Assembly (NCBI GenBank): GCA_024640765.1
Contig: JAHEEK010000002.1
Span: forward strand, 131,258 to 195,257
Origin: Nereida sp024640765
GTDB lineage: Bacteria; Pseudomonadota; Alphaproteobacteria; Rhodobacterales; Rhodobacteraceae
Direction of reading: 5' to 3'
DNA length: 64,000 nucleotides
Each line of letters begins with the position of its first letter. Position 1 is the stretch's first letter. The translations under genes were made by a program, and so were the position numbers. The notes under the pieces were generated by a model. It ran no database searches and had not been told where the DNA came from. It saw nothing but the letters and a program-made list of their open reading frames with translations. This document shows positions 35,056 to 44,779 of the stretch, piece by piece.

Positions 35056-35745
35056 ATGCGCGGCAAGATCATCGGGATTTTGGTTTTGGGCTTTGTAGGG
35101 ATTGCGATCCTATTGATTTTGGGCAATTGGCAGATGAAACGCCTTGCGTGGAAAGAAGGCGTGCTGGCCGAGATCGATGCGCGCATCGCGGGCCCTGTTT
35201 CCGATTTGCCTCAAACCCCCGATCCTACGCCTGATCGTTTCGCGCCTGTCCAAGTGAGCGGCAATTATACTGGTGAGCATTTGCGCGTCCTGGTCAGCCA
35301 AAAGCAGGTGGGCGCGGGGTATCGCCATATCGCTGTGCTTGAGACATCAGCAGGTCGCATCATGATCGACCGTGGTTTTCAGTCTTTGTTGGATGACGAA
35401 GAGCCCCGTTTGACAGGTGACGTGGCGATTGAGGGTAATCTGCATTGGCCGTCAGAAGTTGATGGCTATACGCCCGAGCCGGATTTGGTCAAGAATATCT
35501 GGTTTGCGCGTGACGTTGATGCCATGGCCAAGGCGCTAAACACACGTCCTGTTTTGGTGATTGCGCGCGCGGTAGGTCCGACTGACCCAGCTATTTCACC
35601 GCTGCCGGTTTCAAGTGATTCGATTCCCAATGATCACCTTAGCTACGCAATCACGTGGTTTTCGCTGGCAATTGTGTGGTTGGGGATGACAGGCTTTGTG
35701 GTGTGGCGTATGACGCGCAGGACTGACGAAAGGCGAGATACATGA
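35056..35745 (+). CDS. SURF1 family cytochrome oxidase assembly protein
   Basis: Inner-membrane protein that helps insert heme a into subunit I. The 229-residue product has helices at both ends (IGILVLGFVGIAILLILGNW; LSYAITWFSLAIVWLGMTGF) around a periplasmic domain. Family motifs are GNWQMKRLAWKE, YRHIAVLETSAGRIMIDRGF and the C-terminal NDHLSYAITWF. GGAGAAC precedes the ATG. Its TGA overlaps the thrC ATG. Confidence 0.95.
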   Translation: MRGKIIGILVLGFVGIAILLILGNWQMKRLAWKEGVLAEIDARIAGPVSDLPQTPDPTPDRFAPVQVSGNYTGEHLRVLVSQKQVGAGYRHIAVLETSAGRIMIDRGFQSLLDDEEPRLTGDVAIEGNLHWPSEVDGYTPEPDLVKNIWFARDVDAMAKALNTRPVLVIARAVGPTDPAISPLPVSSDSIPNDHLSYAITWFSLAIVWLGMTGFVVWRMTRRTDERRDT

Positions 35746-37124
35746 AGTACCATTCAACCCGTGGCAATGCGCCTGTTTTGACGTTCGAACAGGCGATGCT
35801 TACTGGCCTTGCACGTGATGGCGGATTGTATCTTCCCGAGACCATCCCGACATTCTCAAAAGCTGACATCGCGGCAATGGCGGGCCTGAGTTATGAGGAA
35901 ATCGCCTTCCGTGTGATGCGTCCATTTACCGGTGACACGTTCACAGACGAAGAATTCGCAGACCTGATCGCAAAGGCTTATGCGGGTTTCGGTCATGCTG
36001 CGCGCGCGCCTTTGGTGCAGGTTGCGCCGAACCATTTCTTGCTTGAGCTATTTCACGGGCCAACCTTGGCATTCAAAGATTTCGCCATGCAGCTGATCGG
36101 TCAGATGTTTGAATTCGCGCTCAAGCGTAATGGGGAGCGGGTCACGATTGTGGGTGCAACCTCGGGTGACACGGGTTCAGCCGCGATGGAGGCCTTCCGC
36201 GGGCTTGAAGCGGTTGACCTGTTCATTTTGTACCCGCATGGCCGCGTGTCTGACGTGCAGCGCCGCCAGATGACAACGCCGTCAGAGGCCAATGTCCATG
36301 CGTTGGCGGTCGATGGAGATTTCGACACGTGCCAAGCAGCCGTGAAGGACATGTTCAACGATTTTGATTTTCGCGATGACGTCCGTCTTGCTGGGGTGAA
36401 CTCAATCAACTGGGCGCGTGTGCTGGCGCAAGTTGTATACTACTTCTCCAGTGCTGTGAGCCTTGGTGCGCCGCACCGTGAGGTTAGCTTTACGGTGCCC
36501 ACTGGTAATTTCGGTGACATTTTTGCCGGCTACATTGCCAAACAGATGGGCCTAACCATCAACAAACTGGCCATTGCAACCAACCAAAACGACATCCTGC
36601 ACCGTACTCTTGAGACAGGTGTTTACAGCACCGAAGGGGTGAAGCCCTCGATCAGCCCGTCCATGGATATTCAGGTCAGCTCGAACTTTGAACGTGCGCT
36701 CTACTATGCTTATGGAAGCGACGGCGCGGCGATTGCCCAACAAATGGATGAGTTGAAGCAAAGTGGTGCGTTTACTGTCAGCCAAGGGGCGATTTCGGCG
36801 CTCCGCGATACATTTGCTTCTGGCCGCGCGTCCGAAGGTGAAACCGCTGCGGCCGTTACGCGCTATCATGCGGATCACGGTGAATTGCTGTGCCCACATT
36901 CGGCTGTGGGTGTGCATGTCGCAGAAGGATATCTGGGTGCTACGCCGATGATTACTTTGGCCACTGCACATCCAGCGAAATTCCCAGGCGCAGTCGAGGC
37001 GGCCAGCTGTGTGTTCCCTGCGTTGCCCGCGCGTATGGCGGATTTGTTTGAGCGCGACGAGCGTATCACCCGCGTGACTGGCGGCGTCTCTGACATCAAG
37101 ACCATCATCAAGGATCGTATCTAA
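35742..37124 (+). CDS. thrC: Threonine synthase
   Basis: PLP enzyme converting O-phosphohomoserine to threonine. The 460-residue product begins MKYHSTRGNAPVLTFEQAML, carries the PLP lysine in HGPTLAFKDFAMQ (about 104-116), and has VGATSGDTGSAAMEAF and FTVPTGNFGDIFAGYIAKQM. It overlaps the surf1 gene by four bases and abuts the M16 peptidase gene. Confidence 0.97.
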   Translation: MKYHSTRGNAPVLTFEQAMLTGLARDGGLYLPETIPTFSKADIAAMAGLSYEEIAFRVMRPFTGDTFTDEEFADLIAKAYAGFGHAARAPLVQVAPNHFLLELFHGPTLAFKDFAMQLIGQMFEFALKRNGERVTIVGATSGDTGSAAMEAFRGLEAVDLFILYPHGRVSDVQRRQMTTPSEANVHALAVDGDFDTCQAAVKDMFNDFDFRDDVRLAGVNSINWARVLAQVVYYFSSAVSLGAPHREVSFTVPTGNFGDIFAGYIAKQMGLTINKLAIATNQNDILHRTLETGVYSTEGVKPSISPSMDIQVSSNFERALYYAYGSDGAAIAQQMDELKQSGAFTVSQGAISALRDTFASGRASEGETAAAVTRYHADHGELLCPHSAVGVHVAEGYLGATPMITLATAHPAKFPGAVEAASCVFPALPARMADLFERDERITRVTGGVSDIKTIIKDRI

Positions 37125-38384
37125 GTGAGTGTTCAAACCCATCGCTTGTCCAACGGCTTTCGCATTGTAACAGAGCATATGGAGGGGCTGAAAAGCGCGT
37201 CTATCGGCATTTGGGTGCAAGCGGGCGGTCGCAATGAAACGCTGCCTCAAAATGGCATCGCGCATTTTCTTGAACATATGGCCTTCAAAGGCACCAAGCG
37301 GCGCAGCGCGTTACAAATCGCTGAGGCGATTGAAGACGTGGGAGGCTATATCAACGCTTATACCAGCCGCGAGATGACGGCCTACTATGCCCGCGTGTTG
37401 GAAAACGATGTGCCGCTGGCGCTTGATGTGATTGGCGATATTGTTCTCAACCCTGTTTTTGACCCTGCCGAAATTGAGGTCGAACGAGGTGTGATTTTGC
37501 AAGAGATCGGCCAGTCGTTGGATACGCCGGATGATATCGTGTTCGATTGGTTGCAAGAAGAGGCTTATCCTGACCAAGCGATCGGGCGCACAATTTTGGG
37601 GCCTGTTGAGCGGGTTCAAAGCTTTAGCCGTGATGATTTGGCGCAATTCGTGGCGCAGCACTATAGCCCCGGTCAGATGATTTTGGCTGCCGCTGGTGCC
37701 GTGGATCATGATGATCTTGTCCGCCGTGCAGAAGAAATGTTCGGCCATTTACCCGCCGCGCCGTCAATTCAATCAGACGCCGCCAGTTTTGAAGGTGGAG
37801 AACGGCGCGAGGTAAAATCCCTTGAGCAGGTGCACTTTGCCCTGGCTTTGGAAGGGCCAGACTACCGCGATCCGCAGATATATACGGCCCAGATATTTGC
37901 CACAGCATTTGGGGGTGGCATGTCGAGCCGCCTGTTCCAAGAAGTCCGTGAAAAGCGCGGTTTGTGCTATACTATTTTCAGTCAAGCAGGCGCCTATGCG
38001 GACACGGGCTTGATGACGATTTACGCCGGTACAAGCGCCGAGCAAATCGGTGATCTTGCTGGTCTGACCATGGACGAGATGAAACGTGCCGCCAGCGATA
38101 TGACCCCAGAAGAAGTGGCGCGTGCCCGTGCACAAATGAAGGCAGGGATGCTGATGGGGCTTGAAAGCCCATCTGCGCGTTGCGAACGTTTGGCGCGGAT
38201 GATGTCGATCTGGGACCGTATCCCTCAGCTGGATGAGGCTGTTGAGCGGATTGATGCGGTCACCACGGGAGATGTCAAAGATTTCGCCGAAAACCTTGTG
38301 ACGGCCCGCAGCGCGATGGCGCTTTATGGTCCTGTTGAGCAAGCGCCGCACCTTGAGCAACTAAAGGCGCGACTGGCCGCCTGA
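37125..38384 (+). CDS. M16 family zinc peptidase (processing-peptidase-like)
   Basis: Inverted-zinc-motif metallopeptidase related to the mitochondrial processing peptidase beta subunit. The 419-residue product starts at GTG 37125 directly after the thrC stop. HFLEHMAFKG (HxxEH) lies near residues 47-56, with the third ligand in EVERGVILQEI. The inactive-lobe pattern SSRLFQEVREKRGLCYTIFS is present. Its substrate is unknown. The TGA overlaps the next ATG. Confidence 0.94.
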   Translation: MSVQTHRLSNGFRIVTEHMEGLKSASIGIWVQAGGRNETLPQNGIAHFLEHMAFKGTKRRSALQIAEAIEDVGGYINAYTSREMTAYYARVLENDVPLALDVIGDIVLNPVFDPAEIEVERGVILQEIGQSLDTPDDIVFDWLQEEAYPDQAIGRTILGPVERVQSFSRDDLAQFVAQHYSPGQMILAAAGAVDHDDLVRRAEEMFGHLPAAPSIQSDAASFEGGERREVKSLEQVHFALALEGPDYRDPQIYTAQIFATAFGGGMSSRLFQEVREKRGLCYTIFSQAGAYADTGLMTIYAGTSAEQIGDLAGLTMDEMKRAASDMTPEEVARARAQMKAGMLMGLESPSARCERLARMMSIWDRIPQLDEAVERIDAVTTGDVKDFAENLVTARSAMALYGPVEQAPHLEQLKARLAA

Positions 38385-38974
38385 TGCTGAGATCAAAACG
38401 CAAAGTCATTATAGAAACGGCGCGAATGACCCTTCGCCAACCGGCTCATAGTGATTTTCGTTTTTGGGCGTCACAGCGCAGCGATAGCCATGATTTTCTA
38501 ACGCCTTGGGAACCAACTTGGGCAGCGGATCACTTGTCGCGCAAGGCATTTACCAATCGGGTTTACTGGGCACAGCGGGCGATTACTCAAGGTACGGCTT
38601 TGCCGCTTTTTTTGATCCGCCGTGAGGATCAGGCGCTGATCGGCGCAATCACCCTTGATAACATCCGTCGCGGTCCTGCGCAGGCGGGCACATTGGGATA
38701 TTGGGTGGCGCGCACTGCTGCACGGCAGGGGTTCATGCGCGAAGCAATCGAAGCCACGACCCACTACGCTTTCAACACCCTTGATCTAAGCCGTCTTGAG
38801 GCGGCCTGCTTGCCTGAGAATAAAGCATCGCGGGGCGTTTTGGAGAAGTCGGGCTTCAAATACGAAGGTGTTGCGCAAAGCTACCTGCAAATTGACGGAC
38901 GCTGGCGCAATCATGTGCTGTATGCAAATTTGCGCGGCGACCGTCGGGGTCGCACGGACATTGGTCTGGCTTAA
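38384..38974 (+). CDS. GNAT family N-acetyltransferase (RimJ-like)
   Basis: The 196-residue product fits the ribosomal-protein-type acetyltransferases: TARMTLRQPAHSDFRFWASQ at the start, GTLGYWVARTAARQGFMREA (acetyl-CoA loop, about 105-124) and LDLSRLEAACLPENKASRGV. Such enzymes acetylate protein N-termini or small amines; the substrate here cannot be told. It overlaps the M16 gene by one base in the surf1-thrC-M16-GNAT string. Confidence 0.92.
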   Translation: MLRSKRKVIIETARMTLRQPAHSDFRFWASQRSDSHDFLTPWEPTWAADHLSRKAFTNRVYWAQRAITQGTALPLFLIRREDQALIGAITLDNIRRGPAQAGTLGYWVARTAARQGFMREAIEATTHYAFNTLDLSRLEAACLPENKASRGVLEKSGFKYEGVAQSYLQIDGRWRNHVLYANLRGDRRGRTDIGLA

Positions 38975-39099
38975 GGGGCTGCTTTTGCGCGCCACTGCAC
39001 TACGTTTTTACGTGTTGCCAGCTGCGCCATGTTGTAGCCTTTTCACCAAGGTAGCCCCATGGCATGAAGCCCCAACCGCCCGTGATTTAAGGATGCGCT

Positions 39100-40524
39100 A
39101 TGTCGATTGTACCGCTTGTTTCCGCCACGTCTGACTTTGAGGCCAAAGTACGCGCCCTAATGCCCGATGACGTGTTCGCGACTGTCACTGCATCCTATCT
39201 TGAAGAGCCGCGTGGACGGTATGCTGGCACAGCGGGGCTGCTTGCGAAACCTCGCACAACCGAGCAAGTCGCGACCCTTGTTGCGGCGGCTCATGCTGCA
39301 GGTGTTGCGGTCATTCCATACGGTGGCGGGACGGGACTTGTTGGCGGGCAAATTGCGGAAGACGGTGTGCCCCCTCTGATCTTGTCGCTAGAGCGGATGA
39401 CAGCGTTGCGTTCCATGTACGCGGAGGAAGGCGTGATGGTGGTAGAAGCAGGAATGATCCTTGCGGATGTCCAGTCACACGCCCGTGCCGAAGGTCTGAT
39501 GTTTCCGCTTTCGCTTGCCAGTGAGGGCAGTGCGCGGGTGGGCGGCGTGCTATCGACCAATGCGGGCGGGGTAAATGTTCTGCGCTACGGAAATGCGCGC
39601 GATCTGTGCCTTGGCCTTGAGGTCGTGATGCCCGATGGCACAATCTGGAACGGCCTGACGCGTTTGCGCAAAAACAACACTGGCTATGATCTGCGTCACC
39701 TGATGATTGGCGCCGAAGGCACCCTTGGGATTATTACTGCCGCGTGTTTGCGCCTGCACCCTGAGCCTGCCTCAGAAGGGACAGCGTTTATGGCGGTGCG
39801 TGATCCGCGCGCTGCAATATCGCTGCTTGCGCTGACGCAAAAGCGTATGGGCGGTGATGTTTCTGCGTTTGAGTTGATCCACAAACAGGGCCTCGACTTT
39901 TTGTCTGAGACGCTGCCAGATGTGCGCCAGCCGTTTGCTGAAAAGCCCGAGTGGATGGTGCTGATTGATGTTGGTTTGGCCCAAGGACTTGATCCTGCGA
40001 CAGCACTTGAGACGTTATTTTCCGAAGCCAGCGAGGCGGGCTTGGTAAGCGACGGCGTAATTGCACAATCACAAAGCCAGCGGCAGCAGTTTTGGACCTT
40101 GCGCGAAAATATCCCAGAAGCAAATCGCCGGATTGGTTCGGTGAGCAGCCATGACATTTCGGTGCCGCTGTCGGCTATCCCTGCGTTCATCGAACGTGGC
40201 AATCAGGCGATTGCACAGCTGGGATCGTTTCGGGTGAATTGTTTTGGTCACGTGGGCGATGGCAATCTTCACTACAACGTCTTTCCGGTGGATGGCAAAA
40301 GCCGTTCCGATCATGAGCACCAGCGCGAAGATATTAAACGCACAGTGCACGACCTTGTCCATGACATGGGCGGGTCGGTGAGTGCCGAGCACGGTGTTGG
40401 GCGGCTCAAAGTTGCTGATCTTGAACGCTATAGCGACCCGGTAAAACTGACCACGATGCGTGCCATTAAAGACGCGCTTGACCCGAAAGGCATCATGAAC
40501 CCTGGTGCTGTGTTGGCGCGCTAG
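39100..40524 (+). CDS. FAD-linked 2-hydroxyacid dehydrogenase (GlcD/D-lactate or D-2-hydroxyglutarate type)
   Basis: The 474-residue flavoprotein has the PCMH FAD domain (PYGGGTGLVGGQI near 74-86; SEGSARVGGVLSTNAGGVNV) and the FAD-oxidase C domain with CFGHVGDGNLHYNVFP and SAEHGVGRLKV. It oxidises a D-2-hydroxyacid such as glycolate, D-lactate or D-2-hydroxyglutarate; the sequence does not say which. It stands alone on the plus strand, 125 bases after the acetyltransferase gene and convergent with apt. Confidence 0.9.
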   Translation: MSIVPLVSATSDFEAKVRALMPDDVFATVTASYLEEPRGRYAGTAGLLAKPRTTEQVATLVAAAHAAGVAVIPYGGGTGLVGGQIAEDGVPPLILSLERMTALRSMYAEEGVMVVEAGMILADVQSHARAEGLMFPLSLASEGSARVGGVLSTNAGGVNVLRYGNARDLCLGLEVVMPDGTIWNGLTRLRKNNTGYDLRHLMIGAEGTLGIITAACLRLHPEPASEGTAFMAVRDPRAAISLLALTQKRMGGDVSAFELIHKQGLDFLSETLPDVRQPFAEKPEWMVLIDVGLAQGLDPATALETLFSEASEAGLVSDGVIAQSQSQRQQFWTLRENIPEANRRIGSVSSHDISVPLSAIPAFIERGNQAIAQLGSFRVNCFGHVGDGNLHYNVFPVDGKSRSDHEHQREDIKRTVHDLVHDMGGSVSAEHGVGRLKVADLERYSDPVKLTTMRAIKDALDPKGIMNPGAVLAR

Positions 40525-40554
40525 AGCGTTATTGCCGCGCGCCAGCTTGCGACG

Positions 40555-41097
40555 TTAATCGCCTTCAAATGCACAAAGCGCGTGGATGTCCACGCCCATC
40601 GCCTCAAGCTTGGCACGTCCACCAAGATCAGGCAGATCAATTACAAAAGCGCAGCCAACAATTTCGGCTCCGAGCTTTTCTAGCAATTTGATACCCGCCT
40701 CAGCAGTGCCGCCTGTTGCCAGAAGATCATCAACCACCAGAACTTTTTCGCCCGGCTGGATGGCATCATCGTGGATTTCCATCGTCGCTTCGCCGTACTC
40801 CAACGTGTAATCTTGGCTGAGGGTTTTGCCGGGGAGTTTGCCTTTTTTGCGGATTGGTACGAACCCAACACTAAGCTGGTGGGCGATGGCACCGCCAAGG
40901 ATAAACCCGCGCGCTTCCAGCCCTACAATCCGGTCGATGTCAGTGCCCGCATAAGGGTGCAGCAATTGGTCAATCGCGATGCGAAATCCGCGAGGGTCTG
41001 CAAAAAGTGTGGTCACATCACGGAACATGATCCCTTCATGCGGAAAGTCAGGAATTGTGCGGATGTAATCGCGGACGGTCTTGTTTGAGCGGGCCAT
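40555..41097 (-). CDS. apt: Adenine phosphoribosyltransferase
   Basis: Purine salvage enzyme making AMP from adenine and PRPP. The 180-residue product has DFPHEGIMFRDVTTLFADPR, GLEARGFILGGAIAHQL and the PRPP-binding VLVVDDLLATGGTAEA (about 119-134). AAAGGAGG precedes ATG 41097. Confidence 0.97.
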   Translation of the reverse strand: MARSNKTVRDYIRTIPDFPHEGIMFRDVTTLFADPRGFRIAIDQLLHPYAGTDIDRIVGLEARGFILGGAIAHQLSVGFVPIRKKGKLPGKTLSQDYTLEYGEATMEIHDDAIQPGEKVLVVDDLLATGGTAEAGIKLLEKLGAEIVGCAFVIDLPDLGGRAKLEAMGVDIHALCAFEGD

Positions 41098-41171
41098 GGT
41101 GGCCTCCTTTGGGCGGGCGTTGGGATGTTGGCTTGTGACCGCGTTGCGGCAGCTATGTCAACGGTACTGGC

Positions 41172-41792
41172 TTACTTTTGATCAGGGCGGGTTAGTGTGA
41201 AAACGTCACGGACGGCGGTGTAGTCTTTGTAGCCCATGCGGGCCAGCGGCGTGAAGGTGGTGATGTCAAATCGCCCATCAACGATGCAATCATCGCGCAT
41301 ATGTACCCCTGTGACTTCGCCCAGAACTAAGAAGTTATGCTCACCGCGCAAAGTGATAATTTCGGTCAATTTACACTCAAGCGCTGCGGGTGCACCTGAG
41401 ATGCGCGCGCAAGAAATCGTCTCGCATTGTTCCTTTGTCAGGCCTGCGTGCTCAAACTCATCCACGTCTTTTGGAAGCATTTCACTGCTGGCGTTCATGG
41501 CGTCACGGGCAGTGAATTCAACTATGTTGACGCAAAACACGCCGCTTGCACGGATGTTGGCCACGCTGTCTTTGGTGTCACCACGGTCGGCCTTATTGCT
41601 GGTGGACGAAAACATCACCTGAGGGGGCGTGTACGCGACCGCGTTGAAAAACGAATAAGGCGCGAGGTTGTCCGAGCCATCTGCGTCACGAGTGCTGATC
41701 CAGCCGATGGGGCGGGGGGTCACAATGGCGTTGAACGGGTTATGGGCCAGCCCGCTGCCGGCACTTGCCTCGTTTGAGGGGGTGTAGAACAT
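41172..41792 (-). CDS. Flavin reductase family protein
   Basis: FMN-binding split-barrel protein of 206 residues: NPFNAIVTPRPIGWISTRDA near residues 18-37, NLAPYSFFNAVAYTPPQVMF, then SVANIRASGVFCVNIVEF. Such proteins reduce flavin with NAD(P)H for a partner monooxygenase or serve as oxidoreductases. No partner lies adjacent, so the role is open. It is upstream of apt on the same strand. Confidence 0.9.
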   Translation of the reverse strand: MFYTPSNEASAGSGLAHNPFNAIVTPRPIGWISTRDADGSDNLAPYSFFNAVAYTPPQVMFSSTSNKADRGDTKDSVANIRASGVFCVNIVEFTARDAMNASSEMLPKDVDEFEHAGLTKEQCETISCARISGAPAALECKLTEIITLRGEHNFLVLGEVTGVHMRDDCIVDGRFDITTFTPLARMGYKDYTAVRDVFTLTRPDQK

Positions 41793-41868
41793 GGTTGATG
41801 TACCTTTGCGCTTTGCCCCACGCTAACCTGCATGATAGGGCGAGTTCCAGTGGCACGATAAGCAAAAG

Positions 41869-42372
41869 GTGAGCAGCGTGGTGGGGTTACGTGAAGAAAG
41901 TCAGCACGACTGGTGGGAGGTAGAGGCGCTTTATGACCTTTGCTTTGCGCCCGGCCGTGAGGCGCTTTCTTCCTACCGGCTTCGTGACTGCGTGGTGCAG
42001 GTGTCTGGGTTGTCATTGGTGGCGCGTGATGAGGCGGGTATTTTGGGCGGTGCGATCCGATATTGGCCTGTGCAAATCGGCAGTGACACGGCGCTTTTGT
42101 TGGGCCCAGTTGCCGTTCACCCAACGCGGCAGGGCGAGGGATTGGGAAGCGTGCTTATTCGCGACAGCCTTTTGCGGGCGCAAAACCTTGGGTGGACGCG
42201 CGTCATTCTGGTGGGGGATGCGCCGTATTATTCTAAATTCGGCTTTCGCAAACTGACGGATGTGACCATGCCGCCACCAACAAACCCCGAACGTGTCTTG
42301 GGCCTCCCGTTAGTACCGCGCGCTTGGGATGGCGTCACGGGACAGGTGCAAAAAGTGGACAGTGCGTCCTAG
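41869..42372 (+). CDS. GNAT family N-acetyltransferase (YhbS-like)
   Basis: The product has about 163-167 residues with LLLGPVAVHPTRQGEGLGSV (acetyl-CoA-binding loop) and VGDAPYYSKFGFRKL, the pattern of the YhbS branch. The start is uncertain: GTG at 41869, 41878 or 41881. The AAAGGTGAG before the last two favours 41878 or 41881. Its TAG shares the tetranucleotide CTAG (42369-42372) with the stop of ptsP on the other strand. Confidence 0.9.
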   Translation: MSSVVGLREESQHDWWEVEALYDLCFAPGREALSSYRLRDCVVQVSGLSLVARDEAGILGGAIRYWPVQIGSDTALLLGPVAVHPTRQGEGLGSVLIRDSLLRAQNLGWTRVILVGDAPYYSKFGFRKLTDVTMPPPTNPERVLGLPLVPRAWDGVTGQVQKVDSAS

Positions 42373-44612
42373 CCAAGGCTGCGGATATAGGCTGCGATGT
42401 CATCACGAACTGACATTTTGCCTTCGGCGCGTGCAGTCTCGATCACTTTTTTTACATCTGCCAAATTGACCCGCATCAACAATGATTTCACGGGGCCAAT
42501 TGAGGCTGGGCGCATGGACAATGTGCGAAGTCCCATAGCGGCAAAGCAAACCGCTTCAATCGGTTTGCCTGCGTCTTCGCCACAAAACGAGATAGGAGTT
42601 TGCGTCTTGCTGCACCGGTCCACGATCATTTCCATGAATGATAAAAAGCTGACGTTCAGGCTGTCGTACCGTTTGCGGACGCGTTCGTTTTCACGGTCCG
42701 CAGCAAAGAAGAACTGTTTAAGATCATTACCGCCAATGGATAAAAAATCCACATCTTCAAAAAATGCATCCGGGGCAAAGGCCAGAGACGGAGTTTCCAA
42801 CATGGCGCCGACTTCGATGTTTTCGGGCAGGATATGCCCAAGCGCTTCTTCGCGTTTAATCGCTTTGGTAAGGGCTGCGCGGGCTTGGGTGAACTCTTCG
42901 TACTGGGCCACAAACGGGAACATTACGGTAAGTGCGCGGCCGTTTGCAGCGCGTAAAAGCGCTTGCAACTGCATTCGCAAAACGCCCGGCTTATCAAGGC
43001 CCACACGGATCGCTCGCCACCCCAATGCAGGGTTTGGTTCGTCTTGCGGCTTCATATAGGGCAGAACTTTGTCCGAGCCGATATCAAGCGTGCGGAACAC
43101 AACGCGTTTGCCCTGTGCCGCATCTAGTACACGGCCATACAAGCCGGCCAACTCTGATCGGCGGGGGAATTGGTTGCGTACAAGAAACTGTAATTCTGTC
43201 CGAAAAAGGCCCACGCCCTCTGCGCCGGAATTCTCAAGGCTTGGCAAATCGGCCATAAGCCCCGCGTTCATCTGCAGCGAAATGGTTGTGCCGCACAAAG
43301 CGGTGGCTGGCTTGTGGCGAATGTCTGTGTAGCGGTCCTGCGCTTTGGCGAGCATCGCGATTTTATCTTTGAATGCAGTGGTAACTGTGTCCTCGGGGCG
43401 CAAGTGCACAATACCCTGTTCTCCGTCCACAAGGATTTGATCACCGTTGAGGGCCTCTGTCGTGACGCCTTTGGCTTGTATCACCAGTGGGATGGCCAGC
43501 GCGCGCGCAACAATCCCTGCGTGGCTGCCGACGCTGCCTTCCTCAAGGACAATCGCACGCAGCTTGCGCCCGTATTCAAGCAACTCGCCCGGACCAATGT
43601 TGCGCGCCACAAGCACAGGGTGCTCTGGCATTTCAGCGCCAGTGTCGGCACCTTGGCCCGTTAGAATTCGCAGGAGGCGGTTGGATAGGTCATCAAGGTC
43701 TTGCAGCCGTTCGCGTAGATAAGCGTCTGTGACCTCGTTCATCCGGGTACGGGCGGCCGATTGTTCTTTTTCAACAGCGGCTTCGGCGGATAGGCCAAGT
43801 TCGATGTCTTCGTCCATCCGTCGCAGCCAGCCCTTTGAGTTGGCAAACATCCGGTAGGCCTCAAGGACCTGTTTTTGTTCTTTGTCGCCGGTTCCGGCAC
43901 CAGTTAGCATTTCGTCAACGGACATGCGCAATGTCTCAACGGCATCGTTGAGGCGTTTGTGCTCTGCCTCGGGGTCATCGGCCACGGGGTTTGTGACAAC
44001 AACGCGGGGCTCGTGCAGATAAACTTGTCCCGCGGCGGCACCTTCTTGGCCCACTGATCCACGGAACATAACGGCGCGCTGGTGCAACGCGCCCACGCCG
44101 GTCTCGTCGCTGACAAAAGCGCCAAGCTCTGTCATCTCTGCAAGCACCATGGCCACCACCTCAAGGCCATAGATCTCGTCAGCGGTGTATTCACGGGTTT
44201 GGCGCGACTGAACTACCAACACGCCCAATACTTCGCCCAGCCGTTGGATTGGCACGCCCAGAAAGCCGGAAAAGACCCCTTCGCCAGTTTCGGGCATATA
44301 GCGGAAGCCACGTTGTTGTGGCGCGTTGTCAGTATTGACCAGACGTTTGGTGCGCGCCACGCGACCTACAAGCCCCTCACCAAGTCGCATACGGGTTTGG
44401 TGGACAGCTTCTGCGTTGAGGCCCTGTGTGGCGCAAAGCTCAAGGGTGTCATCGTCGCAAAACAGGTAGATAGAGCACACATCTGTGCCCATGCTTTGGG
44501 CAATCAGTTGAGTAATGTCGTCCATGCGCGCTTGGCCGGCGCGATCGCTGGCCATAGTGTCGCGCAGTGCGCCAAGCAGCTTGCGGCTTTCGCTCTCAGA
44601 AGTTTGTGACAC
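42369..44612 (-). CDS. ptsP: Phosphoenolpyruvate-protein phosphotransferase PtsP (EI-Ntr)
   Basis: First enzyme of the nitrogen-type PTS: takes phosphate from PEP and passes it to NPr. The 747-residue protein has an N-terminal GAF domain (about 20-165), a linker, the phospho-histidine domain (GSVGSHAGIVARALAIPLV, active His) and the PEP-binding TIM barrel (GLFRTELQFLVRNQFPRRSE, FRTLDIGSDK, FLSIGGNDLKQFFFAADREN, CGEDAG). The start appears to be GTG 44612 (MSQTSESES); the next in-frame ATG is 18 codons later. It follows lysC, as in many alphaproteobacteria. Confidence 0.95.
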   Translation of the reverse strand: MSQTSESESRKLLGALRDTMASDRAGQARMDDITQLIAQSMGTDVCSIYLFCDDDTLELCATQGLNAEAVHQTRMRLGEGLVGRVARTKRLVNTDNAPQQRGFRYMPETGEGVFSGFLGVPIQRLGEVLGVLVVQSRQTREYTADEIYGLEVVAMVLAEMTELGAFVSDETGVGALHQRAVMFRGSVGQEGAAAGQVYLHEPRVVVTNPVADDPEAEHKRLNDAVETLRMSVDEMLTGAGTGDKEQKQVLEAYRMFANSKGWLRRMDEDIELGLSAEAAVEKEQSAARTRMNEVTDAYLRERLQDLDDLSNRLLRILTGQGADTGAEMPEHPVLVARNIGPGELLEYGRKLRAIVLEEGSVGSHAGIVARALAIPLVIQAKGVTTEALNGDQILVDGEQGIVHLRPEDTVTTAFKDKIAMLAKAQDRYTDIRHKPATALCGTTISLQMNAGLMADLPSLENSGAEGVGLFRTELQFLVRNQFPRRSELAGLYGRVLDAAQGKRVVFRTLDIGSDKVLPYMKPQDEPNPALGWRAIRVGLDKPGVLRMQLQALLRAANGRALTVMFPFVAQYEEFTQARAALTKAIKREEALGHILPENIEVGAMLETPSLAFAPDAFFEDVDFLSIGGNDLKQFFFAADRENERVRKRYDSLNVSFLSFMEMIVDRCSKTQTPISFCGEDAGKPIEAVCFAAMGLRTLSMRPASIGPVKSLLMRVNLADVKKVIETARAEGKMSVRDDIAAYIRSLG

Positions 44613-44719
44613 CCGTATTCAACCACTTTTGGGACGCCTTAGCTGGCGCCATAATGGTGTCATACCTGTATTTTACCCGTGGGTCATCAAGTTAGCGCTA
44701 AGCCCGTCTGAAATTGTAA

Positions 44720-44753
44720 GTGCTGCAAAGGGAAGTGGTTAAAAATGCAGCAC
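44720..44753. repeat. Inverted repeat between lysC and ptsP
   Basis: GTGCTGCA (44720-44727) and TGCAGCAC (44746-44753) are perfect 8-base arms around an 18-base spacer, in the 167-base gap downstream of lysC and upstream of ptsP. It could be a weak terminator or a regulatory site for ptsP. Confidence 0.4.
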
Positions 44754-44779
44754 AAACAGGGGATTACGCGGCCTAGCGC

